Source: an uncultured Bacilli bacterium
Lineage (GTDB): Bacteria > Bacillota_I > Bacilli_A > RF39 > UBA660
Length of the DNA stretch: 13,166 bases
Direction of reading: 5' to 3'
Assembly: GCA_934131695.1 (NCBI GenBank)
Contig: CAKOZV010000024.1
Span: forward strand, 1-13,166
Positions 6,528-13,026 of the stretch are shown here, piece after piece. The translations under genes and the position numbers were made by a program. The stretch's first letter is position 1. Each line of letters begins with the position of its first letter. The notes beneath the pieces are model-generated. The model was not told the origin of the DNA, searched no databases, and was given only the letters and a program-made list of their open reading frames with translations.

Positions 6528-7418
6528 ATGAATAAAACTAAAAATAAGTATTTACAATTTATTATTTCTTTTATTATGTTAACAGTAGGAACAGTAATAG
6601 CAGCGTATGCCTTAGAATCATTTTTAATACCTAATACTATCTTAGATGGTGGTGTTACTGGTATATCAATTATAGTTTCCAAACTAACTAATATACCACT
6701 TAGTGTTCTAGTCTTATTAATTAATATACCATTTGTCTATATTGGATTTAGAAATCTGGGCAAGGGTTTCTTAATAAGAACTATTTATACGATGGGTTTG
6801 TTCTCTTTATGTTTAAATCTATTTCATGATGTAGAACCGTTAACAGAACAAATATTACTAGCCACAGTCTTTGGTGGAGTCTTACTAGGAGTAGGAGTTG
6901 GTCTAATCATTCACTTTGGTGGTTGTGTTGATGGAACTGAATCAGTAGCTATCGTAATTAGTAAGAGGACATCTTTATCAGTAGGACAAGTAGTATTATG
7001 CTTTAACCTTATTATTTATACAGTAGCAGGATTTATCTTTGGACTAGATAGAGCCTTATACTCACTGCTTACTTATTTCATAACTTTTAAAGTAATAGAC
7101 TTTGTATCAGAAGGATTAGAACAAGCCAAAGCAGCTTTAATTGTTACTAGTAATGGAACAGCTCTTGCTGAAGAAATATATAAAAGACTAGGTAGAACAG
7201 TAACATTTATCAAAGGACAAGGTTTAATTAGTGGTGATAAAGAAGTACTATACTGTGTTCTAACTAGAATTGAAATATTTGAACTTAAGAAAATAGTAGA
7301 AGAGATGGATGATAGAGCATTTATTACTATCTTAGAAGTATCAGAAGTAATTGGTGAACATATTAAATCTACTAAAAAGATAAAGAAAGTTCATCAAAAT
7401 ATTAAAAACCTTAATTAG
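6528..7418 (+). CDS. YitT-family integral membrane protein
   Basis: Multi-pass membrane protein of the YitT family (formerly DUF161, with a C-terminal DUF2179 domain). Function is not established; some members are linked to transport. Hydrophobic segments lie at about 9-29, 42-51/58-74, 82-99, 108-129, 152-171 and 176-194. Two family signatures are visible: LIPNTILDGGVTGISII (33-49) and GGVLLGVGVGLIIHFGGCVDG (116-136), the internal repeat typical of the family. Residues 200-290 form the soluble C-terminal domain (ALIVTSNGTALAEEIYKRLG, then TFIKGQG and a Cys-Val-Leu strand). The length, 296 residues, is standard. GAGGAGGG 7 bases before the ATG fixes the start. It is monocistronic, bounded by its own promoter and terminator, and divergent from the GNAT cluster. 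Confidence 0.88.
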   Translation: MNKTKNKYLQFIISFIMLTVGTVIAAYALESFLIPNTILDGGVTGISIIVSKLTNIPLSVLVLLINIPFVYIGFRNLGKGFLIRTIYTMGLFSLCLNLFHDVEPLTEQILLATVFGGVLLGVGVGLIIHFGGCVDGTESVAIVISKRTSLSVGQVVLCFNLIIYTVAGFIFGLDRALYSLLTYFITFKVIDFVSEGLEQAKAALIVTSNGTALAEEIYKRLGRTVTFIKGQGLISGDKEVLYCVLTRIEIFELKKIVEEMDDRAFITILEVSEVIGEHIKSTKKIKKVHQNIKNLN

Positions 7419-7437
7419 TTTTTAGTTAAGGTTTTTT
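7404..7437 (+). terminator. Intrinsic terminator of the yitT-family gene
   Basis: AAAAACCTTAA (7404-7414) pairs perfectly with TTAAGGTTTTT (7426-7436), with an 11-base loop and a T run. The stop codon lies in the loop, so the last codons form the left arm. Confidence 0.88.
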
Positions 7438-7775
7438 GTCATTCGTCAATTATTTTATATTAAACAGTTGTTCTTTCAAAATAAAAGTACATTATATAAA
7501 AAAATTTGAAATGAGACTGGCTATAAAAAATAAAGTGATTATATATATACATTTAAAGAAAAAATTGGTAAGAATTACAATATTTTGTATTAGGTAGAAA
7601 TAATATGGATAATATTTTACTAACTTGAATTTAAAGATGAAAACTCTTTCCTTTATAATATTTATATGTTATATTTAATGTGACGTTTGCTTACAACTTG
7701 CAAGAAATTACAAAAGGAACTGCATAAATTGATATGCAGCTTTTTGGCGTTTATTAAAGGGAGGTGTAATAATAA
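7438..7775 (+). other. helD upstream region with -10 box and terminator-like leader hairpin
   Basis: About 340 bases without a gene. TATAAT at 7654-7659 is the best promoter element (the -35 at 17 bases, TTAAAG, is poor). A transcript from about 7666 would carry a 110-base leader. CTGCAT (7720-7725) and ATGCAG (7734-7739) form a stem with an 8-base loop followed by CTTTTT; AAAAG (7712-7716) can extend the pairing with CTTTT after a small bulge. This looks like a terminator placed 30 bases before the GGGAGG of helD, so it is either the end of a short upstream RNA or an attenuator. The part before 7620 shows nothing I can name. Confidence 0.5.
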
Positions 7776-9788
7776 ATGATAACAAAAGATGAATTTCAAA
7801 AAGAACAAAGAAAATTAAAAACTATTAGTAAAGAGGTAAAACTAGTAAGAGATAATCTTGCTAAAGAAGTAGTAGGAGACTTAGAAGAGTTTAGAGAGTT
7901 TCAAAAACTAGCTTGGCAAGATAAAAGCTCTTTCGATAGAGCTGAATTTAATCAAGTTTTATCAAATAATGAAATGGAAGCTAGAAGAATACTTGCTAAG
8001 AGAATGTATTTTAAAAGAATATGTTTAATTGCTTCTAAGCCTTATTTTGCATCCTTTAAATATCAAGATGAGGATGGTAAAAACTATAATATTTATATGT
8101 CTCTTACTTATCTAAAAGATGATAACTATAACAATATTTTATATGATTGGCGTAGTCCTATCTGTAGTGTATTCTATGACTATGAGACAGGACCCTGTAA
8201 GTATTTAGCACCAGAAGGAATAATATCAGGTACCTTGTATTCTAAAAGACAGTACCAAATAAAAGATAATAAACTACTAGCAGTCTTTGATAATTCATTA
8301 AATATTGATGATGAAGTATTACAAGAAGTACTAGCTAATAATAGTAGTGATAAGATGAAAAATGTTGTTAATACTATTCAAAAAGAACAGAACTTAGTAA
8401 TAAGAAATCTAGAAGATAAGAATCTAATAGTACAAGGAATAGCAGGATCTGGAAAAACATCAGTAGCTCTTCATCGTATAGCTTTTCTCTTATATAGAAT
8501 AGATAATTTATCATCAAAAGACATCTTAATATTCTCACCAAATGAAGTATTCTCATCTTATATATCTAATGTTTTACCAGAGTTAGGAGAAGAAAATACT
8601 AAAGAAACAACCTTTAGTGATTATCTATCTTACTTTATAAAAGAATATAAAAGTGTAGAGCCATTTACTAACTTTGTAGCAAAATTTTATGAAGGTAGTA
8701 ACAAAAGAAAAGATCTTATAACATATAAACAATCAAGAGAAATAGTAATAGATTTAGATAATTATCTAAATGACTATATATCAGATGCTAAAGTTATAAG
8801 AGATTTAGAGCTTGATAAAGTTAATACTGTTAGTAAAGAAGAAATAAACTATCTCTTACATAATAAATATAGTCGTTTCCCTTTCTTTGAAAGAATTAGA
8901 GAAATAGCTAAGAAGTTGTCACTAAGCTATTATGGTAGTGAAGGTAGGAAAAGAGCTACTATTGAAAAACTAATTATAGATAACGCAAACTTTAAGAAAG
9001 ATTATAAATCATTATATGTTAACTTCTATAAAAGTAAGTATAGTAAGTATCAACTACTAGAAGAGGAAGAAAAAGAAATATTAAAGACTAAAGAACTTTC
9101 TTATGAAGATGCCTTACTATTCGCTTACTTAAAAGGAACACTAGAAGGTTTCCCTTATGAAGGAGATATTAAACAAGTAGTAGTAGATGAAGCTCAAGAC
9201 TATAATTATTTACAATATCAAATGATGAAGAAGATATTTAAGAAGGCATCATTTACCATCTTAGGAGATATTAATCAGAATATGAATCCTTATATAAACT
9301 ATAAATCTTTAGAAGAGTTAAAAGATATCTTTGATTCAAGTATTTATCTAGAACTTTTAAAGACTTATAGATCAAGTAAAGAAATTATTGAATATACTAA
9401 TAAGATACTAGGTCTATCTCATGTTTGTGCTATTAGAAGAGATAATAATATTCCCGTTACTAAACACCAAAGAGATGATTTACTAGACCTTATACCTAAA
9501 CTAAGAAGTAAATATAAATCACTTGCTATCATTACTAAAGATATGGAAATGGCAGAAAAACTTTATAAGAAGTTAGAGTCAATTTATGATTTATCACTAC
9601 TTACTATAGATAGTAAAAACTTTAGAAAAGATTTTGTTATTGCCCCTAGTTATTTAGCTAAAGGATTAGAGTTTGATAGTGTTATTGTCTACAATAATTT
9701 AGATAATCCCTTTAAAGAAGTAGATAAGTATTTATACTATATCGCTTGTACTAGATGTCAACATGAACTACATTTATATTATTTATAG
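7776..9788 (+). CDS. helD: RNA polymerase recycling ATPase HelD (UvrD/Rep-like helicase fold)
   Basis: HelD removes stalled RNA polymerase from DNA and nucleic acids after transcription, using ATP; some relatives give rifamycin tolerance. Its 670 residues show: a charged N-terminal helical region (1-80) corresponding to the arm that enters the polymerase secondary channel; a conserved ILYDWRSPIC block (121-130); Walker A GIAGSGKTSVALHR (221-234); Walker B VVVDEAQDYNYLQYQMM (468-484); motif III/IV LGDINQ (496-501) and TYRSSKEI (530-537); motif V YLAKGLEFDSVIVYN (626-640); motif VI YYIACTRCQHELHLYYL (654-670). It is shorter than B. subtilis HelD (about 770), the difference apparently in the middle inserted region. 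GGGAGG precedes the ATG. The Gre-family gene follows 8 bases after the stop. Confidence 0.9.
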   Translation: MITKDEFQKEQRKLKTISKEVKLVRDNLAKEVVGDLEEFREFQKLAWQDKSSFDRAEFNQVLSNNEMEARRILAKRMYFKRICLIASKPYFASFKYQDEDGKNYNIYMSLTYLKDDNYNNILYDWRSPICSVFYDYETGPCKYLAPEGIISGTLYSKRQYQIKDNKLLAVFDNSLNIDDEVLQEVLANNSSDKMKNVVNTIQKEQNLVIRNLEDKNLIVQGIAGSGKTSVALHRIAFLLYRIDNLSSKDILIFSPNEVFSSYISNVLPELGEENTKETTFSDYLSYFIKEYKSVEPFTNFVAKFYEGSNKRKDLITYKQSREIVIDLDNYLNDYISDAKVIRDLELDKVNTVSKEEINYLLHNKYSRFPFFERIREIAKKLSLSYYGSEGRKRATIEKLIIDNANFKKDYKSLYVNFYKSKYSKYQLLEEEEKEILKTKELSYEDALLFAYLKGTLEGFPYEGDIKQVVVDEAQDYNYLQYQMMKKIFKKASFTILGDINQNMNPYINYKSLEELKDIFDSSIYLELLKTYRSSKEIIEYTNKILGLSHVCAIRRDNNIPVTKHQRDDLLDLIPKLRSKYKSLAIITKDMEMAEKLYKKLESIYDLSLLTIDSKNFRKDFVIAPSYLAKGLEFDSVIVYNNLDNPFKEVDKYLYYIACTRCQHELHLYYL

Positions 9789-9796
9789 GAGGAGTT

Positions 9797-10285
9797 ATGG
9801 ATAAGATATATTTAAGTAAAGAAGGATATCAGAAGTATCTTGAAGAATTAGAAAATATCAAGAAGAAGATAGAAAAAAACAATATTGATATAACAGAATA
9901 TGTCTCAGATGATTCCTATGGTGATGGTTGGCATGATAATTTCGCTTATGAAGAAGCTAGAAGATATGAATATCAGTTATTCTTAGAATATGAAAATAAA
10001 TTAAAAGGTCTTAATGAAATAGAAATTATTGAAAGAGATGATAGTGATAAAATTGGAATAGAAGATATAGTCTTAGTTGAGTTAACATTCAGTGATAATG
10101 AAGTAGAAAGAGATCGGTATAAGATTAGTGGTAGTACTAAAAGCGATTTAGATAATGAAACATTACATATAACAGTAAATAGTCCCTTAGGGAAGTCTTT
10201 ATTAGGAAAAAAGATAAATGAAGAGTTTACCTATTATATATTAAAAGAAAAGGTAGAAGGTAAAATACTAGAGATAAAAAAATGA
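9797..10285 (+). CDS. Gre-family transcription elongation factor, divergent tip
   Basis: Gre factors insert a coiled coil into the RNA polymerase secondary channel and stimulate cleavage of backtracked RNA. In the 162 residues, 1-72 form the coiled coil (LSKEGYQKYLEELENI...YEEARRYEYQLFLEYENKLKGL) and 85-160 the FKBP-like domain, with SPLGKSLLGKKINEEF (129-144) matching the SPIG-LLGK signature of GreA. At the tip the usual GD-L-S-E-N is replaced by GDGWHDN (42-48), with one extra residue, so acidic residues are still present (Asp43, Asp47, also Asp38/39) but arranged differently. It may be a dedicated paralogue rather than the housekeeping GreA. AGGAGG overlaps the end of helD, and the 8-bp gap indicates one transcript. 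A terminator overlaps the stop. Confidence 0.82.
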   Translation: MDKIYLSKEGYQKYLEELENIKKKIEKNNIDITEYVSDDSYGDGWHDNFAYEEARRYEYQLFLEYENKLKGLNEIEIIERDDSDKIGIEDIVLVELTFSDNEVERDRYKISGSTKSDLDNETLHITVNSPLGKSLLGKKINEEFTYYILKEKVEGKILEIKK

Positions 10286-10301
10286 TGACTTATCTCTTTT
10301 T
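10270..10301 (+). terminator. Intrinsic terminator of helD-gre
   Basis: AGAGATAA (10270-10277) pairs perfectly with TTATCTCT (10290-10297), 12-base loop, then TTTT. The gre stop TGA, followed directly by a second TGA, lies in the loop. Confidence 0.8.
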
Positions 10302-10336
10302 GCATGATAAAATTAATATAAATGGAGGGATAAGAA

Positions 10337-11056
10337 ATGAAAGATAATAAATTATTTATGATAATAGTAACTATACTAGCAGCTATAGTACTAGTTCTTA
10401 ATATACAAAAAGTAATTACTAATAATAGTCAAACTGATGGTATAAAGTTTAAAGAAGAATATGAAAAGTTAAATGGTAAAAAGAATGACCAGGGTAAGAA
10501 ATACCGTGAGATAACCATTGATAGTAAAAATAAAATAGTTTATAAAACTACTGAAGAAGTATTAGATTTAATTGATAAAAAGAAATCTTTTGTTTTATAC
10601 TTTGGCTTTGATACATGTCCATGGTGTCGTAGTGTAGTACCAACGCTTGCATCTATTTCTAAAGAATTAAATCAAGAAGTATACTATATAGATGTAAAGG
10701 ATATTAGAGATACTTTTGAACTAGATGATGATAATAAACCAAAACTAGTTAAAGAAGGTAGTAAAGACTATAGTAAGTTATTAGAAAAATTAGAACCAGT
10801 TTTAGAAGACTATACGCTAACAGATAGTGATAATAATGAGATAGAAGTAGGAGAGAAAAGAATCTATGCTCCAAGTATTATTAGTGTTATAGATGGTAAA
10901 GCTAAAGAGTTAACAACAGGTATTAGTGATAAACAAACTGATGGTTATATGAAACTTACTAAAGAGATGAAAAAAGAAACTTATAATAAGATTAAAAAAG
11001 TATTAAAACAAGTAAGTGATAAAAATAATACTTGTGATTTAGATAAAGGATGTTAA
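10337..11056 (+). CDS. Membrane-anchored thioredoxin-fold protein with CPWC site and C-terminal Cys pair
   Basis: Thiol-disulfide oxidoreductase or related redox protein, probably facing outside. The N-terminal hydrophobic segment (7-24) is a signal anchor with no lipobox. The thioredoxin core starts near 66; FVLYFGFDTCPWCRSVVPTL (85-104) holds the Cys94-Pro-Trp-Cys97 active site, and IYAPSII (176-182) supplies the cis-Pro (Pro179). An insert of about 50 acidic and Lys-rich residues (122-172) separates the two halves. The protein ends NNTCDLDKGC, an unusual C-x5-C pair (233, 239) at the extreme C terminus. This resembles small bacteriocin-transport-accessory-type thioredoxins, but no bacteriocin gene is near. 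GGAGGG precedes the ATG. The tiny GNAT gene begins 3 bases after the stop. Confidence 0.75.
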   Translation: MKDNKLFMIIVTILAAIVLVLNIQKVITNNSQTDGIKFKEEYEKLNGKKNDQGKKYREITIDSKNKIVYKTTEEVLDLIDKKKSFVLYFGFDTCPWCRSVVPTLASISKELNQEVYYIDVKDIRDTFELDDDNKPKLVKEGSKDYSKLLEKLEPVLEDYTLTDSDNNEIEVGEKRIYAPSIISVIDGKAKELTTGISDKQTDGYMKLTKEMKKETYNKIKKVLKQVSDKNNTCDLDKGC

Positions 11057-11059
11057 TAA

Positions 11060-11326
11060 GTGATTAAGATAAGTGATAATAAGATAGATTATCTTCTAGA
11101 TGGAAGAGTAGTTGGTAATATCTTATTTACTAAAGATAATAATCTAATTACATTAACTAGTACTATAGTAAATCCTGAAGAAAGAGGGAAAGGTATAGCT
11201 AGTAAGATGTTAGAAGAAGTATTTAACTACTTTAAGGAAAATAATTATAAAGTGGTAATAGAATGCTCTTACGTTAATAAGTGGATATTAGACAAAAAAG
11301 CCTATCAAGATTTGATTGTGAAATAA
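11060..11326 (+). CDS. Minimal GNAT-like acetyltransferase (YjdJ/NATD1 type)
   Basis: An 88-residue protein of the very small GNAT branch that includes bacterial YjdJ and animal NATD1. The acetyl-CoA loop is IVNPEERGKGIASKMLEEVF (36-55), with R-G-K-G-I-A in the normal place, and VVIECSYVNKWI (65-76) holds the conserved Cys69, followed by the family's YQDLI end (82-86). It starts with GTG at 11060, three bases after the stop of the thioredoxin-fold gene, with AAAGGA upstream inside that gene, so the two are likely co-transcribed. The acceptor is unknown. Confidence 0.8.
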   Translation: MIKISDNKIDYLLDGRVVGNILFTKDNNLITLTSTIVNPEERGKGIASKMLEEVFNYFKENNYKVVIECSYVNKWILDKKAYQDLIVK

Positions 11327-11339
11327 GTTTTCACTTTTA
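11318..11339 (+). terminator. Weak terminator-like hairpin after the small GNAT gene
   Basis: GTGAAA (11318-11323) and TTTCAC (11329-11334) pair with a 5-base loop containing the TAA stop, followed by TTTTAT. The stem is short and AT-rich. Confidence 0.45.
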
Positions 11340-11389
11340 TCCCATAATTTACACATAATTATCTAGTATAGTGTAGTTATGGAAAGGAA

Positions 11390-11644
11390 GTGAGGCCTAT
11401 CGTTGATATAAAAGTAGTTGGAACAGATTGTAGTAATGGAATGAAATTACTAAAGAATTTATCTAAAGTCGAAAGAGAGATGGATTTAAAACTAAATATA
11501 GAAAAGATAGAAAAAAATCTTAAAGATAGATATAAAATAGATGTTATACCAGCACTTATTATTGATGGAAATATAGTTTCTAAAGGTGCTGTCTTAACAG
11601 ATAGAGAAATTAAAAGATATATCAAAGAACTTTGTATGGAGTAG
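11390..11644 (+). CDS. Small thioredoxin-fold protein (Thioredoxin_3-like) lacking the second active-site Cys
   Basis: An 84-residue protein with the overall pattern of the Thioredoxin_3 group of mini-thioredoxins: IKVVGTDC at the first strand, then a helix, a DVIPALIIDGNIV strand pair with cis-Pro54 (51-63), and a final Lys-rich helix (69-82). The usual Cys-x-x-Cys is CSNG (Cys14, Gly17), a monothiol form that cannot make the normal internal disulfide; the other Cys, Cys82, is near the C terminus. It starts with GTG at 11390, one base after AAGGAA, which is unusually close; a four-codon frame (MERK, 11379-11393) ends in a TGA that overlaps this GTG. Possible -10 TATAGT lies at 11367-11372. 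The role is unknown. Confidence 0.62.
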   Translation: MRPIVDIKVVGTDCSNGMKLLKNLSKVEREMDLKLNIEKIEKNLKDRYKIDVIPALIIDGNIVSKGAVLTDREIKRYIKELCME

Positions 11645-11666
11645 TTAAGGACTACTCTTTCTTTTT
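11639..11666 (+). terminator. Intrinsic terminator of the mini-thioredoxin gene
   Basis: GAGTAGT (11639-11645) pairs with ACTACTC (11651-11657), 5-base loop, then TTTCTTTTT. The TAG stop codon (11642-11644) is inside the left arm. Confidence 0.82.
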
Positions 11667-11686
11667 GTCTAAAAGTGTCATCTTGC

Positions 11687-11726
11687 TTGTAATTTATTTT
11701 TATTCATATTATTATAATACTAAGGA
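11687..11726 (+). promoter_or_regulatory. Candidate rpoZ promoter and ribosome binding site
   Basis: TATAAT at 11713-11718 is a perfect -10. TTGTAA at 11687-11692 is the best -35 but the spacing of 20 is long. AAGGAG follows the -10 immediately and lies 11 bases before the ATG, so the leader would be very short. Confidence 0.4.
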
Positions 11727-11738
11727 GTGTGATACTAT

Positions 11739-11942
11739 ATGATTTATCCTTCTATTGATAAGCTTTTAAATATTGTAAGTTCTAAGTATGAACTTGTCCA
11801 TATTGCAGCAAGACGTAGTAAAGAAATGTCAAGAAATGAACATTATCAACTACGAGAAAATGAGTATAAGTGCAGTAAAAACATTGGTAGAGCTTTAGAA
11901 GAAGTTCTAGAGGGAAAATTAACAGTAGTGGAAAGCGATTAA
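11739..11942 (+). CDS. rpoZ: RNA polymerase omega subunit
   Basis: Omega binds the beta' subunit and helps assemble RNA polymerase. The 67 residues carry the standard blocks: YPSIDKLL (3-10), SKYELVHIAARRSKEM (15-30) and SKNIGRALEEVLEGKL (46-61), so it is intact and of normal length for Firmicutes. In many Firmicutes rpoZ follows gmk and precedes coaBC and priA; here it stands alone between two terminators, next to recX. Together with helD and the Gre-like gene it places three polymerase-binding proteins within about 4.2 kb. Confidence 0.9.
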   Translation: MIYPSIDKLLNIVSSKYELVHIAARRSKEMSRNEHYQLRENEYKCSKNIGRALEEVLEGKLTVVESD

Positions 11943-11957
11943 AAAAGCTTTCCTTTT
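11930..11957 (+). terminator. Intrinsic terminator of rpoZ
   Basis: GGAAAGC (11930-11936) pairs with GCTTTCC (11947-11953), a 10-base loop containing the stop codon, then TTTT. The T run is short but the stem is GC-rich for this genome. Confidence 0.7.
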
Positions 11958-11983
11958 AAGTATAATAATATTGAGGTGTTAAA

Positions 11984-12736
11984 ATGACAATAAAGATGTT
12001 TAAGATGAAACAAAAAGGTTTATATGAATTAGTGATGGATAATGGAAAAGTTTATTCTTTTTATGAAGAAATTATTTTAAAATATGAATTATTGTTATCT
12101 AAGAAGATAGAAGATAAACTACTACCTAGTTTATTAGAAGAAAATAAAAAGTATGAGTGTTATTATAAAGGATTAGAAAGATTAAATAAGAAAGCTGAAA
12201 CAAGAGATAGTCTAGCAAGATATTTATTAAGTAAGGGATATACTGATAGTGAGATAGAATTTGTTACGGAAAAGTTAGAAAGTCAAGGCTATTTAAATGA
12301 TAGTAATTATGCTTCTAGTTATGTAAATAATAAAGTATTAACTACCTCTTGGGGAAAGGGAAAGATTAAGAAACAGTTATTACAAAAAGGTGTTAGTGAA
12401 AATGATTGTGATAATGCCTTAGAGTCATATTCTAAAGATATAGAACTAGAAAAATTAGTTAAAAGAATAAATAAGAAGATAAGGTCTAATCATGATAAGA
12501 GTAATAGAGTTTTAAAAATGAGACTTGAAAGTGATTTAGTTAGTGAAGGCTTTTCTAAAGAACTAATTAGCAAGGCTTTAAGTGAAGCTGATTTTAGTGA
12601 TGATAGTGAGATTGCAAAAAGAACTTATGAAAAGTTATTAATTAAACTTGGTAGAAAGTATGAAGGTAGGGAATTAGGATATAAGGTAAAACAAAAAATG
12701 ACTTCTCTTGGTTTTTATAATTATAGTGATGAGTAA
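11984..12736 (+). CDS. recX: RecX, RecA regulatory protein
   Basis: RecX binds RecA filaments and modulates recombination and the SOS response. The 250 residues show the three-helix RecX repeats: RDSLARYLLSKGYTDSEIEF (74-93) followed by GYLNDSNYASSYV (102-114); WGKGKIKKQLLQKGVSENDC (123-142); MRLESDLVSEGFSKELISKA (179-198); and a last YEGRELGYKVKQKMTSLGF (226-244). A 55-residue N-terminal beta-rich domain (KMKQKGLYELVMDNGKVYSF) is typical of longer Firmicute RecX. GAGGTG precedes the ATG, and a TATAAT at 11961-11966 may be its -10. recA is not next to it in the window. Confidence 0.87.
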   Translation: MTIKMFKMKQKGLYELVMDNGKVYSFYEEIILKYELLLSKKIEDKLLPSLLEENKKYECYYKGLERLNKKAETRDSLARYLLSKGYTDSEIEFVTEKLESQGYLNDSNYASSYVNNKVLTTSWGKGKIKKQLLQKGVSENDCDNALESYSKDIELEKLVKRINKKIRSNHDKSNRVLKMRLESDLVSEGFSKELISKALSEADFSDDSEIAKRTYEKLLIKLGRKYEGRELGYKVKQKMTSLGFYNYSDE

Positions 12737-12761
12737 AGGATAAACAGGTTTTATCTTTTTT
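12736..12761 (+). terminator. Intrinsic terminator of recX
   Basis: GATAAA (12739-12744) pairs with TTTATC (12750-12755), loop CAGGT, extended below by one G-U and two A-T pairs, then a run of T to 12761. Confidence 0.75.
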
Positions 12762-12858
12762 ACTACGGGAAAAGTTAAAATATTAATAAATTATTCTTTA
12801 ATTATAGTAATAGATAAGTATCTATGATATAAAATAATTGAAAATTTTTTTGTCAGAT

Positions 12859-12962
12859 GCCAATTTTGCAAATCTAGGTGAAAATATACTCTGAATTTAC
12901 TAAATTGAGGGGGTGAATTTAATAAAACACCTAATTTTAAAGGGTGAATTTTGAAAATCGGC
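12859..12962 (+). other. Candidate structured RNA element upstream of the Rpn-family gene
   Basis: Three nested stems can be drawn by hand. P1: GCCAATTTT (12859-12867) with AAAATCGGC (12954-12962), eight of nine pairs. P2: TAGGTG (12875-12880) with CACCTA (12928-12933), six of six. P3: CTCTGAATTT (12889-12898) with AAATTGAGGG (12902-12911), nine of ten with a 3-base loop. GGGTGAATTT occurs twice (12911-12920, 12942-12951). The self-complementary octamer TTTGCAAA occurs at 12865-12872 and exactly 100 bases later at 12965-12972. The rest of the 12762-13026 gap shows no gene. Confidence 0.45.
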
Positions 12963-13026
12963 TGTTTGCAAAGTGATATACATATCTGTTATCCTTTCTT
13001 TACTTGTTCAGGAGAGAGGAGGGCAT

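Noticed and set aside
7511..7597. 28-codon plus-strand frame starting ATGAGACTGG
   Set aside because: There is no ribosome binding site, the composition is random-looking, and it ends before the helD leader.
8374..8556. Minus-strand open frame of 60 codons
   Set aside because: It is antisense to the Walker A region of helD and is Leu/Phe-rich, as expected from the reverse of an AT-rich gene.
4739..10288. Mycoplasma-type code with TGA as tryptophan
   Set aside because: TGA ends gre (two in a row, inside a terminator) and the GNAT gene just before the regulator's ribosome binding site, and the Trp residues in the proteins are encoded by TGG where I checked.
11377..11625. Minus-strand open frame of 82 codons
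   Set aside because: It is antisense to the mini-thioredoxin gene; the plus strand has recognisable fold motifs and its own terminator.
12913..12954. 13-codon GTG frame inside the structured element (possible leader peptide)
   Set aside because: GAGGGG directly abuts the GTG without spacing and the stems explain the sequence better; it has no amino-acid run typical of attenuators.
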